Shown: positions 9,064 to 17,567, counted from the stretch's first letter. The stretch is 64,000 nt of DNA from Luteibacter flocculans (GCF_023612255.1 NZ_CP063231.1:726001-790000), one strand, 5' to 3'. Numbers and translations are program-made. The notes: a model not told the origin generated them from the letters alone.

Positions 9064-9096
9064 GAGGCGGTGAAGTTCGCTTCACCGCCTCCTTTT
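9064..9096 (+). terminator. Rho-independent terminator/attenuator between ahpC and ahpD
   Basis: A perfect 12-bp stem (9064-9075 with 9080-9091) is closed by a TTCG tetraloop and followed by CTTTTC. It lies about 65 bases after the ahpC stop. The short T run suggests partial termination, which would let some ahpC transcripts read into ahpD. Confidence 0.75.
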
Positions 9097-9192
9097 CAAG
9101 GGTCGCCCGACCCGTTCCGCGTGAACCGGCGCATCGCGTCGAGACATTCCGCGCTCCTTTACTTCGCCCTCTCAAAGACAAAGGTGCATCCC

Positions 9193-9735
9193 ATGAGCGT
9201 CGCCGATCTGCGCAGCAAGCTTCCCGAATACGCCAAGGACCTCAAGCTCAACCTCGACTCGGTGTTGAGCGAAGCGGGTGCTCCTGGCCTCAACATGGCC
9301 CAGATCGCGATGGTGGCACTGGGTTCGGCCTATTCCGCGCGTTACACGCCGCTGACCGAGGCCATTGCCGCCTTCGCTGCCGAGCATGCTTCAGCCGAGC
9401 AACTGACCGCCGCCAAGGGTTCGGCCGCGATCATGGGCATGAACAACATCTATTACCGTTTCCAGCACCTGGTCAGCCATCCGGAGTATGAAAAGCTCCC
9501 GGCGAAGCTGCGCATGAACGTGATCGGTGCCTACAAGGGCGACGCCAAGAACGACTTCGAGCTCGTCTCGCTGGCGGTCTCCGCGGTAAACGGCTGCGGC
9601 ATGTGCATCGACTCGCACGACAAGGTGCTCCGCGATGGCGGCATCAGCGTGCAGGCGATCCAGAGCGCCGTGCGCATCGCCTCCGTGATCCACGCGGTTG
9701 CCGTGGTGCTTGAGCAGGCCGAAGCGGCGGGCTGA
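9193..9735 (+). CDS. ahpD: Alkylhydroperoxidase AhpD (carboxymuconolactone decarboxylase-like)
   Basis: All-alpha protein of 180 residues matching M. tuberculosis AhpD along its length (PEYAKDLKLNL near 11-21, IMGMNNIYYR near 80-89). In mycobacteria AhpD passes electrons from lipoamide to AhpC. The CxxC pair is C135/C138, with E123 and H142 at the positions of Glu118 and His137. The residue between the cysteines that is His132 in M. tuberculosis is M137 here, a change in the proposed proton relay. The gene is separated from ahpC by a hairpin terminator and followed by its own terminator. Confidence 0.92.
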   Translation: MSVADLRSKLPEYAKDLKLNLDSVLSEAGAPGLNMAQIAMVALGSAYSARYTPLTEAIAAFAAEHASAEQLTAAKGSAAIMGMNNIYYRFQHLVSHPEYEKLPAKLRMNVIGAYKGDAKNDFELVSLAVSAVNGCGMCIDSHDKVLRDGGISVQAIQSAVRIASVIHAVAVVLEQAEAAG

Positions 9736-9758
9736 TAAATCGCGACATCGCTGAAAGC

Positions 9759-9790
9759 AAAAGGCCGCGTTTCGACGCGGCCTTTTCTTT
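9759..9790 (+). terminator. Terminator after ahpD
   Basis: An 11-bp stem AAAAGGCCGCG (9759-9769) pairs with CGCGGCCTTTT (9776-9786) around a six-base loop, followed by CTTTTC. It is 23 bases past the ahpD stop and ends the ahp region. Confidence 0.88.
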
Positions 9791-9833
9791 TCTGAGAGAC
9801 TCTTCCACGACATCCACGCGAGGAGGGTTCGCC

Positions 9834-10193
9834 ATGAGCTACGTCGATGGGTTTGTCATGCCGGTTCCGATGGACCGGTTGGCTGAATACAAGAAGATGG
9901 CCCGCTTGGCCGGCAAGATCTGGATGGAGTACGGCGCACTCGCCTATTCGGAATGCCTGGCCGACGATGTGAAACCCGGCAAGGTCACCTCGTTCCCGCA
10001 GTCGGTGAAACTGAAGCCCGGTGAGGTGGTGGTCTTCTCCTGGATCGTCTACAAGAATCGCCGGGATCGTGACCGGATCATGAAAAAAGTGATGTCGGAT
10101 CAGAGGCTTGAGGCGTATGCCGACCCCAGGGCACTCCCGTTCGACGGCAAGCGCATGTTCTTCGGTGGGTTCAAACCCTTCGTCGAGTTGTAG
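9834..10193 (+). CDS. DUF1428 family protein
   Basis: A 119-residue protein with the DUF1428 signature: MSYVDGFVMPVP at the start, YGALAYSECLADDV in the middle, and VVFSWIVYKNRRDRDRIMKKVM leading to a C-terminal KRMFFGGFKPF. The fold is a dimeric alpha-beta barrel (EthD/NIPSNAP type); no reaction is established for the family. GAGGAGGG precedes the ATG. It is monocistronic between the ahpD terminator and the aminopeptidase gene. Confidence 0.85.
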   Translation: MSYVDGFVMPVPMDRLAEYKKMARLAGKIWMEYGALAYSECLADDVKPGKVTSFPQSVKLKPGEVVVFSWIVYKNRRDRDRIMKKVMSDQRLEAYADPRALPFDGKRMFFGGFKPFVEL

Positions 10194-10300
10194 GCCGGGT
10201 CTGACGCGGCGCAGCGAAGACGGGGGTGCCTTCTGGCACTGTGTCGAAGGTCACGGCCTTCGCAGGATGCAGGGATTACCCACAGGGAGTCCCACCTGCC

Positions 10301-12985
10301 ATGCGTCGTTTCGTCCGTCCTCTCGTTCTCACCGCGCTCGCTGCCTGTTGTGGCGCTGCGCTCGCCGCCGGCACGGACGCCGCGCCGCCGCTCGGCCATC
10401 TGCCCACCTGGGCCCAGCCGGAGTCCTACAAGCTTTCGTTCAAGGTGGACCCGAAGCAGGAGAACTACTCGGGTTCCTCGACGATCCGCATCAAGCTCGC
10501 CCAGCCGTCCGACTTCATCTGGCTGCATGGCAAGGATCTGAAAGTCTCCAAGGTCACGGTGACCGACGCCGCAGGCAAGAAGCACGTCGGCAAATACATC
10601 GTGGCTGCCGAAAAGGAAGGCGTTGCCAAGGTCGAACTGGGCGCGAAGCTGGAGGGTGAGATCACCCTCGCGATGGAATTCACCGCGCCGCTGAACAAGC
10701 AGTTGCAGGGCCTGTACAAGGTTTCGCACGAAGGCATCCCGTACGCCATGACGCAGATGGAGCCGGTCTCCGCGCGTTACGCGTTCCCCGGTTTCGACGA
10801 GCCCTCGTTCAAGGTTCCCTTCGACATCAGCCTGACCATTCCGGCCGACGATCAGGGCGTGGCCAATACCGCTCAGATCAAGGAAGAAAAGGCGGGCGCA
10901 GGCTGGAAGACGCTGACCTTCTCCACGACCAAGCCGCTACCCACCTACCTGGTCGCGTTCGCCGTCGGCCCGTGGGACGTGGTCAAGGGTCCGGACATCA
11001 CCCCGACCGAGTTCCGTTCCACGCCGACCCCGCTGCGCGGCATCGCCGCCAAGGGCGAAGGCCATCGCATGCAGCATGTACTGGGTGAGACGAACTCGAT
11101 CATTCATACGCTCGAGGACTACTACGGCTTCGGCTATCCGTACGACAAGCTCGATCTGCTCGCCGCCCCGGACTTCAGCGCCGGTGCCATGGAGAACGCC
11201 GGCCTCGTCACGTTCCGTGACTGGCTGCTGCTGATCGATCCCGATTCGGCGGCGCAGTACGTGCGCGGCTCGTTCAACGTCAACGCGCACGAGCTGGCCC
11301 ACCAGTGGACCGGCGACACCGTAACCATGGCCTGGTGGGACGATCTCTGGCTCAACGAGGCGTTTGCCACGTGGATGCAGCAGAAGGTCACCACGAAGGT
11401 GCATCCGGAATATCGCGCCGACCTCGACCGCGTGCGTGGTGCGCAGGGCGCGATGAACAACGATAGCCTCGTCAGCGCACGCAAGATCCGCCAGCCGATC
11501 ACCGGCAATGGCGACATCGAGACCGCGTTCGACGGCATTACGTACCAGAAGGGTGCGGCGGTGCTGGGCATGTTCGAGGGCTACGTGTCCGACCCGGTGT
11601 TCCAGAAGGGCATGCGCGCGTACATCCAGAAGCACAAGTTCGCCAACGCGACGGCGGACGATCTGATCGATGCGATCGCCGAAGCCGCCGGCCAGGGCGA
11701 CGCATTCAAGAAGGCGTTCCGCAGCTTCCTGGACCAGTCCGGCGTGCCTTACGTGGCCACCGAGACGAAGATCGAGGGCGGCAAGACCGTGCTGCATCTT
11801 TCGCAGAGCCGTTACCTGCCGCTTGGCAGCACGGGTGACGCGAACCGCGTGTGGGGCGTGCCGATGTGCGTGCGTTACGGCACGGCGGGTGGTGGCAACA
11901 AGGTCAAGTGCGAGCTGCTCGATCAGGCCACCGGCACGATGGTGCTCGACGATGCGGCGAAGAACGCCTGGGTGCTGCCCAACGCTGACGGTCGTGGCTA
12001 CTACCGCTTCGCGCAGAGCAAGGCCGACCTCGGCGCGCTGACCAAGGTGGTCGGCACGCTCAGCGATGCGGAACAGCTGGCGTATGCCGACGCCGTTCGC
12101 GCAGGCTTCCAGCATGGCGATCTCGATGCGGGCGACGCGCTTGCCGCGTTCAAGCCGCTGACCGCGTCGAAGACGCGCGAGGTGTTCACCGCACCGCTCC
12201 AGACCTTCAGCTGGATCCTCACCCACGAAGCCACCACCGACGCCCAGCGCGAACGCCTGCGCAAGTGGGCCACGGAGGCCTACCTGCCGAAGCTGAAGGC
12301 GCTGGGTTATCGCAAGAAGGATGGCGAGGCGGACAACGACACCATAACGCGTACGGCGCTTGCCGGTTTCCTTGCCGACAAGGACATCGGTGTGCCCGAA
12401 GTGCGCGCCGAAATGCTGGCGCAGGGTGATGCAGCGCTGAAGATGAAGGATGGCCACCTCGATCTCGACGCCGCCGATTCGAACCTGCTCGGCGATGCGT
12501 TGGGCGTGGCGGTGCAGGAGCGCGGTGCTCCGGCGGTGGACGCGCTGATCGCGGAAATCCCGAAGACGTCCGATCCGGCCAAGCGCAATGCCATGCTTTC
12601 CGCACTGGCCGACATCAAGGACACGGCGCTTGCCAACAAGGCCCGCGACTTCGCGCTCGGCAAGGATGTGAAGGTGGGCGAGATGGCGATGGTGCTGCGT
12701 GGCGGTCGCGATACGGAAGCGTCGCGTACCGACATGTGGAACTGGTTCGTCGCCAACTACGACAAGATCGTGGCGCGCACCGGCAGCTTTGCGGGTGGTC
12801 AGTTGCCCGGCCTTGCCGGCGGCGGCGGTTGCTCGAAGGCCGAAGCCGATCGTCTGAGCGACTTCTTCAAGCCGCGCCTGGGCCAGGTCACGGGCGCCGA
12901 GCGCGGTCTTGCTCAGACCAGCGAGCAGATACTCCTCTGCTCGGCGCAGAAGGCAAAGCAGGACCCGAAGGCGATTTTGCGCTGA
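10301..12985 (+). CDS. Exported M1-family zinc aminopeptidase
   Basis: Gluzincin aminopeptidase of 894 residues. A signal peptide with the hydrophobic core VLTALAACCGAALAA and cleavage near residue 23 directs it to the periplasm or outside. The exopeptidase motif GAMEN is at 295-299 and the zinc site HELAH at 330-334 with E353 in NEAF. The C-terminal ERAP1-like helical domain fills about 520-890. The ATG at 10301 is chosen over an in-frame start 75 bases upstream because the signal peptide then begins correctly and GGGAG precedes it. A strong terminator follows. Confidence 0.92.
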   Translation: MRRFVRPLVLTALAACCGAALAAGTDAAPPLGHLPTWAQPESYKLSFKVDPKQENYSGSSTIRIKLAQPSDFIWLHGKDLKVSKVTVTDAAGKKHVGKYIVAAEKEGVAKVELGAKLEGEITLAMEFTAPLNKQLQGLYKVSHEGIPYAMTQMEPVSARYAFPGFDEPSFKVPFDISLTIPADDQGVANTAQIKEEKAGAGWKTLTFSTTKPLPTYLVAFAVGPWDVVKGPDITPTEFRSTPTPLRGIAAKGEGHRMQHVLGETNSIIHTLEDYYGFGYPYDKLDLLAAPDFSAGAMENAGLVTFRDWLLLIDPDSAAQYVRGSFNVNAHELAHQWTGDTVTMAWWDDLWLNEAFATWMQQKVTTKVHPEYRADLDRVRGAQGAMNNDSLVSARKIRQPITGNGDIETAFDGITYQKGAAVLGMFEGYVSDPVFQKGMRAYIQKHKFANATADDLIDAIAEAAGQGDAFKKAFRSFLDQSGVPYVATETKIEGGKTVLHLSQSRYLPLGSTGDANRVWGVPMCVRYGTAGGGNKVKCELLDQATGTMVLDDAAKNAWVLPNADGRGYYRFAQSKADLGALTKVVGTLSDAEQLAYADAVRAGFQHGDLDAGDALAAFKPLTASKTREVFTAPLQTFSWILTHEATTDAQRERLRKWATEAYLPKLKALGYRKKDGEADNDTITRTALAGFLADKDIGVPEVRAEMLAQGDAALKMKDGHLDLDAADSNLLGDALGVAVQERGAPAVDALIAEIPKTSDPAKRNAMLSALADIKDTALANKARDFALGKDVKVGEMAMVLRGGRDTEASRTDMWNWFVANYDKIVARTGSFAGGQLPGLAGGGGCSKAEADRLSDFFKPRLGQVTGAERGLAQTSEQILLCSAQKAKQDPKAILR

Positions 12986-13072
12986 TCGTATTGCGCAAGC
13001 GGTAAGGCGAGAACGCCGCACGACTCATATCCAAGGCGTTCTCGCTCGTTGATATTAACTTGGAAACCCAAG

Positions 13073-13104
13073 AGCCCCAGGCGATCGTCCTGGGGCTTTT
13101 TTTT
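13073..13104 (+). terminator. Terminator after the M1 aminopeptidase
   Basis: AGCCCCAGG (13073-13081) pairs with CCTGGGGCT (13089-13097) around a seven-base loop, followed by a run of eight T. This is a textbook intrinsic terminator 88 bases after the aminopeptidase stop. Confidence 0.93.
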
Positions 13105-13174
13105 GGTTCGTCGCGCGTTCGCGTGGAGTCGCCGGATGCCTCTGCCTTCGCGACCAAGATGGTGAGGTGGCGCA

Positions 13175-13470
13175 GCGCTGCGGCTCTTCCGACACGCGAC
13201 CTCAGTCATCGTGGGAGTCTTCGGTGTCCCTCTCGATGCGAGTTTCCGCACAAGAGAGCGGCCGAAGGCCACTAGGTACATGGGCCGCGCCCGCGGCCAT
13301 CCTTTTCGAACGCGGAGGACCTGTCTGAGCAGCGAGGGGGACATCGAAGGCTCTGGCCTCGTCGTACGCGCTAGCGGTAGCTCCAGCCGCTGGGCACATG
13401 CAGTCACGCTGCGGCGATTGAACCAATGTATCCAGACAGCGCCCCGGACTTCCGCGATGAACCTTTTTTT
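13175..13470. repeat. Dispersed intergenic repeat, copy A (split by an insertion)
   Basis: Two blocks, 13175-13266 and 13428-13470, match the single continuous block at 24402-24547 almost base for base. Shared landmarks are GCGCTGCGGCTC, GACACGCGACCT, GGGAGTCTTCGGTGTCC, GATGCGAGTTTCCGCACAAG and TATCCAGACAGCGCCCCGG. About 160 bases that are absent from copy B separate the two blocks. Both copies lie immediately beyond a terminator, and the flanking TTGGTT after the T run is also similar. I see no transposase or terminal repeats. Confidence 0.85.
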
Positions 13471-13599
13471 GTGCGCTCAACTCAAATTCGCTCACGTCGG
13501 GTGCGCGTAACGGCGAGCTTGTCCTTCGTTGCAACGGGTTCGCTGCTTGGCAGCCGGGCTTTCGATACGGGAGGATCGCGCTGCGCTAACCTAGTCGGC

Positions 13600-14616
13600 A
13601 TGAGCTCGCGGCCCACATCGCCAGGTACTGTCCCGCGCGTCACCGCACGCGAGGTTGCCGAGGCGGCCGGCGTGTCGATTTCAGCGGTATCGCGCACCTT
13701 TACCGAGGGTGCGAGCGTTTCCGCGCGAACCCGCGATCGTGTCCTGCTTGCCGCGAACGCTCTGGGCTATCGTCCGAACCAGTTGGCCCGCAGCCTCATG
13801 ACCGGGCGCACGCAGCTCGTCGGGCTGGTCTCCAATCACTTCGCCAACCCCGCCTTCATGGAGGTCTTCGACCTCTTTACGCGCGAGTTGCAGGCTCGTG
13901 GCTTGCGTCCGCTGCTCGCAAACCTCGGTGAGGACGAGGACGGCAGCGCGGCTCTGGACATGCTGCGCCAGTACAACGTCGATGCCGTACTGATCGCTAC
14001 CTCGGCACCGCCGGCTGGATTCGGCGCGTCGTGCCGCGCGGCGGGCCTGCCAGCGATGCACGTGTTCGGTCGGGCAGGGCGTGCCTCGCCGTTGCCCGTG
14101 GCAACGGTCGACAACGTTGCCGCGGGACAACGGGTAGCGGAGGCCATGCGCCGCCGCGGACTGCGCAGGCTGGCCTTTCTCGGAGGTTCAGCACACGACG
14201 CTGCCACCATCGATCGCGGCAGGGGATTCGCGGAGACGGCCGGCAGGTTGCTCCGCGAGACCCTGCATGCCGGCAACTACACGCACGAGCACGGCCGGCT
14301 TGCCATGCACACGTTGCTCGACCGGGACGACACGATCGACGGTGTGTTCTGTGGCGACGACGTGCTGGCGCTCGGTGCCATGGACGCCTGCCGAGAGAGG
14401 GGCGTGGCGGTGCCCGGGGCGGTGAGCATCGTCGGTTTCGACGACATGCCGCTCGCGTCATGGTCGTCCTATTCGCTGACGACAATGCGCCAGCCGATAC
14501 GCGACATGGTTCTCTACGCCATCGAGCGCATCGTCGTGTGGATGAACGACCCTGCGGCCATACCGCGTAGCCGGCTCTTTCCCTGCGAACTCGTCGTGCG
14601 CGGCAGCCTTCGCTAA
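13600..14616 (+). CDS. LacI-family transcriptional regulator
   Basis: Sugar-type repressor of 338 residues. The HTH with VTAREVAEAAGVSISAVSRTF occupies about 14-34, the hinge follows near 60, and a periplasmic-binding-protein-like effector domain continues to the end, with CGDDVLALGAMD and VSIVGFDDMPLA as family landmarks. ATG 13600 gives the standard N-terminus; longer in-frame extensions run into the repeat. It faces a Gfo/Idh oxidoreductase gene tail to tail, and the 18-bp palindrome at 15793-15810 is a fitting operator. The effector is unknown. Confidence 0.92.
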   Translation: MSSRPTSPGTVPRVTAREVAEAAGVSISAVSRTFTEGASVSARTRDRVLLAANALGYRPNQLARSLMTGRTQLVGLVSNHFANPAFMEVFDLFTRELQARGLRPLLANLGEDEDGSAALDMLRQYNVDAVLIATSAPPAGFGASCRAAGLPAMHVFGRAGRASPLPVATVDNVAAGQRVAEAMRRRGLRRLAFLGGSAHDAATIDRGRGFAETAGRLLRETLHAGNYTHEHGRLAMHTLLDRDDTIDGVFCGDDVLALGAMDACRERGVAVPGAVSIVGFDDMPLASWSSYSLTTMRQPIRDMVLYAIERIVVWMNDPAAIPRSRLFPCELVVRGSLR

Positions 14617-14626
14617 GCGCTGACCG

Positions 14627-15742
14627 TTACACCGTTACCCAGCATCTGTCGCGGTTCGACACCAGCGCGGCGGCGATCACCTTGTCCACTTCGTATCCGT
14701 CGCGGAAGGTCGGCCAGACCGCTTCGCCGGTCGTCACCGCATGCAGGAAATCGCGTGCCTCGATCGCGATCTGTTCGTTGTAGCCGGTGCCGTGTCCGAC
14801 ACCCTGGTTGAAGGCAAGGTAATCCGGATGCGCGGGGCCCATCAGCAATTTCTGGAAGCCTCTCCGCGCGGGTTCGCGGGAAGCGTCATAAAGCCACAGG
14901 GCGTTCTGGTCTTCCTGATCGAAGAAGATCGCCCCGCGCGTGCCCGTGATGCGGTAGGTGTAGCCCATCTTCCGACCCGCGGCCATGCGGCTGAAACTGA
15001 TGCTGCCGGTGGCTCCGTTGGCGAAGCGCAGCAGCATCTGGCCCTGATCGTCGTTCTCGACGGCCTCCAGACCATGCGGCCCGTCGCGATGCGTCTGCAC
15101 GATTGTCGTGTCCGCCACCAGGCTCTCGATCGGTCCTGCCAGTCGGAGGCACGCGTTGATGATGTGGCTGGCGACGTCGCCCAGGGCGCCCGCTTCGGTA
15201 CCGGTCGCAACACGAGTACGCCATGACGAAGGAAGGGTGGGATCGTGGAGATAATCCTCGACGTGTTCGGCGGTCACCTGTATCACCTCGCCGATCTCTC
15301 CCGAGGCCACGATCTGGCGTGCGAGCTGGCTGGCCGGCGTGCGGATGTAGTTGAACCCGACCATATTGGGTACGCGGGCCTGCTCCACCGCTTCGGTCAT
15401 GGCGAGCGATTCGGCGGCGTTCGTTCCAAGGGGTTTCTCGCAAAAGACGGGTTTCCGCGCACCGACGCAGGCGATCACCATGGGCAGATGCGTGCGGGGC
15501 GGCGATGCGATGACGACGAGGTCGACCCCCGGGTCATCGACCAGTTCGCGCCAGTCCCCTGTGGAACGCGCCCATCCCCAGCGTCTCGCGACGTCGGCGG
15601 CACCGTCGTGGTGCGAGGTCGCGATCATCTCGCATGCAGGCCGACAGGTCATTTCGAAGATCGCTCCCACACTCTGGTACGCGATCGTATGCGCCTTGCC
15701 CATATAGCCGGCGCCGATAAGGCCGATGCGTAGCTGCTTCAT
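14627..15742 (-). CDS. Gfo/Idh/MocA-family NAD(P)-dependent oxidoreductase
   Basis: Oxidoreductase of 371 residues related to inositol and sugar dehydrogenases. The N-terminal Rossmann domain shows IGLIGAGYMG at 6-15 and the family EKP motif in FCEKPLGTNA; the C-terminal alpha/beta domain includes GALGDVASHIINACLRLAG, with the His of the catalytic region. It probably oxidises a polyol or sugar, but the substrate cannot be read. It is divergent from a PhyH-like gene across an intergenic region carrying a perfect LacI-type operator, and converges on the LacI gene itself. Confidence 0.88.
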   Translation of the reverse strand: MKQLRIGLIGAGYMGKAHTIAYQSVGAIFEMTCRPACEMIATSHHDGAADVARRWGWARSTGDWRELVDDPGVDLVVIASPPRTHLPMVIACVGARKPVFCEKPLGTNAAESLAMTEAVEQARVPNMVGFNYIRTPASQLARQIVASGEIGEVIQVTAEHVEDYLHDPTLPSSWRTRVATGTEAGALGDVASHIINACLRLAGPIESLVADTTIVQTHRDGPHGLEAVENDDQGQMLLRFANGATGSISFSRMAAGRKMGYTYRITGTRGAIFFDQEDQNALWLYDASREPARRGFQKLLMGPAHPDYLAFNQGVGHGTGYNEQIAIEARDFLHAVTTGEAVWPTFRDGYEVDKVIAAALVSNRDRCWVTV

Positions 15743-15792
15743 CAGGACGGCTCTGCGTGGGGTGAGCCGACTCTACGTATGTTGCGGCGCAG

Positions 15793-15810
15793 TTTGCAAG
15801 CGCTTGCAAA
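15793..15810. promoter_or_regulatory. LacI-family operator, perfect 18-bp palindrome
   Basis: TTTGCAAGCGCTTGCAAA reads identically on both strands and has the central CG and GCAAGCGCTTGC core typical of LacI/GalR-family operators. It lies 50 bases upstream of the Gfo/Idh start and 65 bases upstream of the PhyH-like start, so one dimer could control both. The nearest candidate regulator is the LacI protein encoded at 13600-14616. Confidence 0.8.
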
Positions 15811-15875
15811 TCGGCCTAGCGTGGTCGTGCAAGCACCGTCGCCTCTCTTTGCGCCGTCCCCCGGCAGGAGTCCGC

Positions 15876-16787
15876 ATGAATACGCGCACCCAGGCTGTAC
15901 CGTTCGAGCGTCCGCATACGGTCGCCATTCCCGTCTACACCCCGGACAACCTGGACACCGACGCCATCGTGCGGGAACTCCTCGACGGCGTCGGCGCGGT
16001 GACACTGCGGGGCCTCTTCACGCCGGCAGAAATCGCCGAGGCGCGCCAGATCGTCATGCGCGAATCCGATGAAGACGCTGCGGGCGGCAAGGTCACGCAT
16101 TTCCAGGGTGACGCCGAGCGCAGCGGCCGGATAGCCCTGCAACGCCGCGTGTGGAACCTGCTCGCCAAGGGCGACATCTTTTCGCGGATGGCCGCGCATC
16201 CGGTGCTCATGACGGTGATGCGTGCCTTCATCGGAAGCGAGTTCATCATGGGCTCCATCGCCGCCAACCGCATCCTTCCCGGCGGGCCGGGCCAGGAACC
16301 GCATATCGATTATCCCTATTGGGATTTTCATTCGCCGTCGACGCACCCCGCGCGGATCAATGCGAGCTTTCCGTTGAATGCGCAGGCGACGATCATGCTC
16401 GATCCCTTCACCGAGGAAACCGGTGCCACGGCATATGTACCTGGGAGCCAGCGCGAGCTGCGCTACCCGGACGAGAGCGATCGCTTCTTCGATCGCTGCG
16501 AACGCATGCTCGGCGAGCCTGGCGATACGATCGTCTTCTTCGGGGCGGTATGGCACTGCGCCATGCCCAATCGCAGCAGCGTGGATCGCTCGGCGATCAT
16601 CACCCAGTACCTGCCAAAGTTCGTCAAGCCGATGGAGAACATGCCCGCGGCTCTGCCAGCGGAGTTCGTCAGGCAGGCCAGCGCCGACCTGCGCCAGTTG
16701 CTGGGCCTCAACTATCCCTATCCCGAGATACTCGACAGCGCACGAGGCGGCAACGCGGAAGGGCGCGATGCCATGAAGGCGCGCTAG
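15876..16787 (+). CDS. Phytanoyl-CoA dioxygenase (PhyH) family Fe(II)/2-oxoglutarate oxygenase
   Basis: A 303-residue double-stranded beta-helix oxygenase. The metal triad is visible as H143-x-D145 in EPHIDYPYWD and H227 in AVWHCAMPNRS, with R238 placed to bind 2-oxoglutarate. AGGAG sits five bases before the chosen ATG. Members hydroxylate very varied small molecules, so phytanoyl-CoA itself is not implied. It shares a divergent, operator-bearing promoter region with the Gfo/Idh gene, which suggests that the two act on one compound under LacI control. Confidence 0.85.
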   Translation: MNTRTQAVPFERPHTVAIPVYTPDNLDTDAIVRELLDGVGAVTLRGLFTPAEIAEARQIVMRESDEDAAGGKVTHFQGDAERSGRIALQRRVWNLLAKGDIFSRMAAHPVLMTVMRAFIGSEFIMGSIAANRILPGGPGQEPHIDYPYWDFHSPSTHPARINASFPLNAQATIMLDPFTEETGATAYVPGSQRELRYPDESDRFFDRCERMLGEPGDTIVFFGAVWHCAMPNRSSVDRSAIITQYLPKFVKPMENMPAALPAEFVRQASADLRQLLGLNYPYPEILDSARGGNAEGRDAMKAR

Positions 16788-16833
16788 CGAGCTGGCGCGT
16801 CTAACGATGCGCCCGTCTCGCATCGGCAGTGCA

Positions 16834-16872
16834 GAAAAAGCAGAAGGCCGAACGAGCGATCGTCCGGCCTTC
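16834..16872 (-). terminator. Terminator of secreted paralogue 1
   Basis: On the minus strand GAAGGCCG and CGGCCTTC pair across a loop with an inner ACGA/TCGT stem, followed by TGCTTTTTCTGC. It follows the stop at 16889 and is the counterpart of the terminator at 17531-17567, sharing the loop GATCGCTCGT. It may also help to stop the convergent PhyH-like transcript. Confidence 0.75.
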
Positions 16873-16888
16873 GCGCTAAATGCCTTGG

Positions 16889-17317
16889 TTATCGAATGGT
16901 GAGGCGTGTCACTGCGTTGAGCCGAAGGCCGGGCTGCCTCGCGCTGTATTCAAAGGTGCCGCCTTCCACGCCTTGAGTCCACCAGACTCTCCGATGCCCA
17001 ATGGGCCTTGCTCCGGCGGGGCACTCCCAGACTTCTCGCTCCGTGCCGCAAAGCGGTGCCGCACGCATCTCCTCCATCGGGAGACCATTGAGCGTGGCCC
17101 TCCGATGGTCCAAGGCAAAGAACTCATCGGTGGTGACGATGATCCAGCCGCCGCCGTGGTCATGCCTCGTCGATCGAAGATCCCGGCCGATGGCTTCAAT
17201 AGGGCCCTGCGCCGACCTGACTTCGACGACCGACATGGCCCGAAGATCGCCTGCCAGGCAGTCGCTGCCCACCAGCGAGCAAGTCAACGCGGCCGCTGCG
17301 ATCAAGAACGATTTCAT
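16889..17317 (-). CDS. Secreted protein resembling the DUF4879/YolA family, paralogue 1
   Basis: A 142-residue protein with a cleavable signal peptide (MKSFLIAAAALTCSLVGSDCLA). The mature part contains RHDHGGGWIIVTTDEF, RRATLNGLPMEE, a cysteine pair and GTFEYSARQ before a terminal LTIR. This pattern recalls DUF4879 proteins such as Bacillus YolA, whose role is unknown; the assignment is from memory of the pattern. ATG 17317 is preferred because GGAGAAAC precedes it. It is a tandem duplicate of the next gene (17584-18012) with the same length, and its 5' region and terminator are duplicated too. Confidence 0.75.
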   Translation of the reverse strand: MKSFLIAAAALTCSLVGSDCLAGDLRAMSVVEVRSAQGPIEAIGRDLRSTRHDHGGGWIIVTTDEFFALDHRRATLNGLPMEEMRAAPLCGTEREVWECPAGARPIGHRRVWWTQGVEGGTFEYSARQPGLRLNAVTRLTIR

Positions 17318-17530
17318 GTGTTTCTCCATGGGTCGAGATGCCCGGCGCGAATCATCAGGGGTGGGCGGGAAGCCAACCAGCGGTAGGCTCTCAACACTTG
17401 CGTCGGTGCTTTGCTTGAGCATGCGTGAGGTAAACCTTGCCCGTGCCTGGATGTAAGAGGTGTTCCGCATATCACGAGGGCGTAACGCTCACTCGGCGCC
17501 GTGCATTGATGGATGAAACTCGTCATGTCG

Positions 17531-17567
17531 AAAAGCAAAAGACCGGACGAGCGATCACCCGGCCTTT
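17531..17567 (-). terminator. Terminator of secreted paralogue 2
   Basis: On the minus strand AAAGGCCGG pairs with CCGGTCTTT (one G-T pair) and is followed by TGCTTTT. It lies 16 bases after the stop at 17584 and has the same loop core GATCGCTCGT as the terminator at 16834-16872, which shows that it was copied together with the gene. Confidence 0.82.

Larger units (their letters stand above)
12986..13599. other. Gene-free interval with terminator and composite repeat
   Basis: These 614 bases separate the aminopeptidase from the LacI-type regulator. They hold a terminator (13073-13104), both halves of a dispersed repeat shared with 24.4 kb (13175-13266 and 13428-13470), and about 160 bases of unique sequence between the halves. 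Long antisense reading frames across it show no family resemblance and look like high-GC noise. Confidence 0.7.

Noticed and set aside
13202-13534. Protein-coding gene in the dispersed repeat
   Set aside because: The reverse-strand peptide is similar in both copies only in short blocks, with different frames, and has no start signal.
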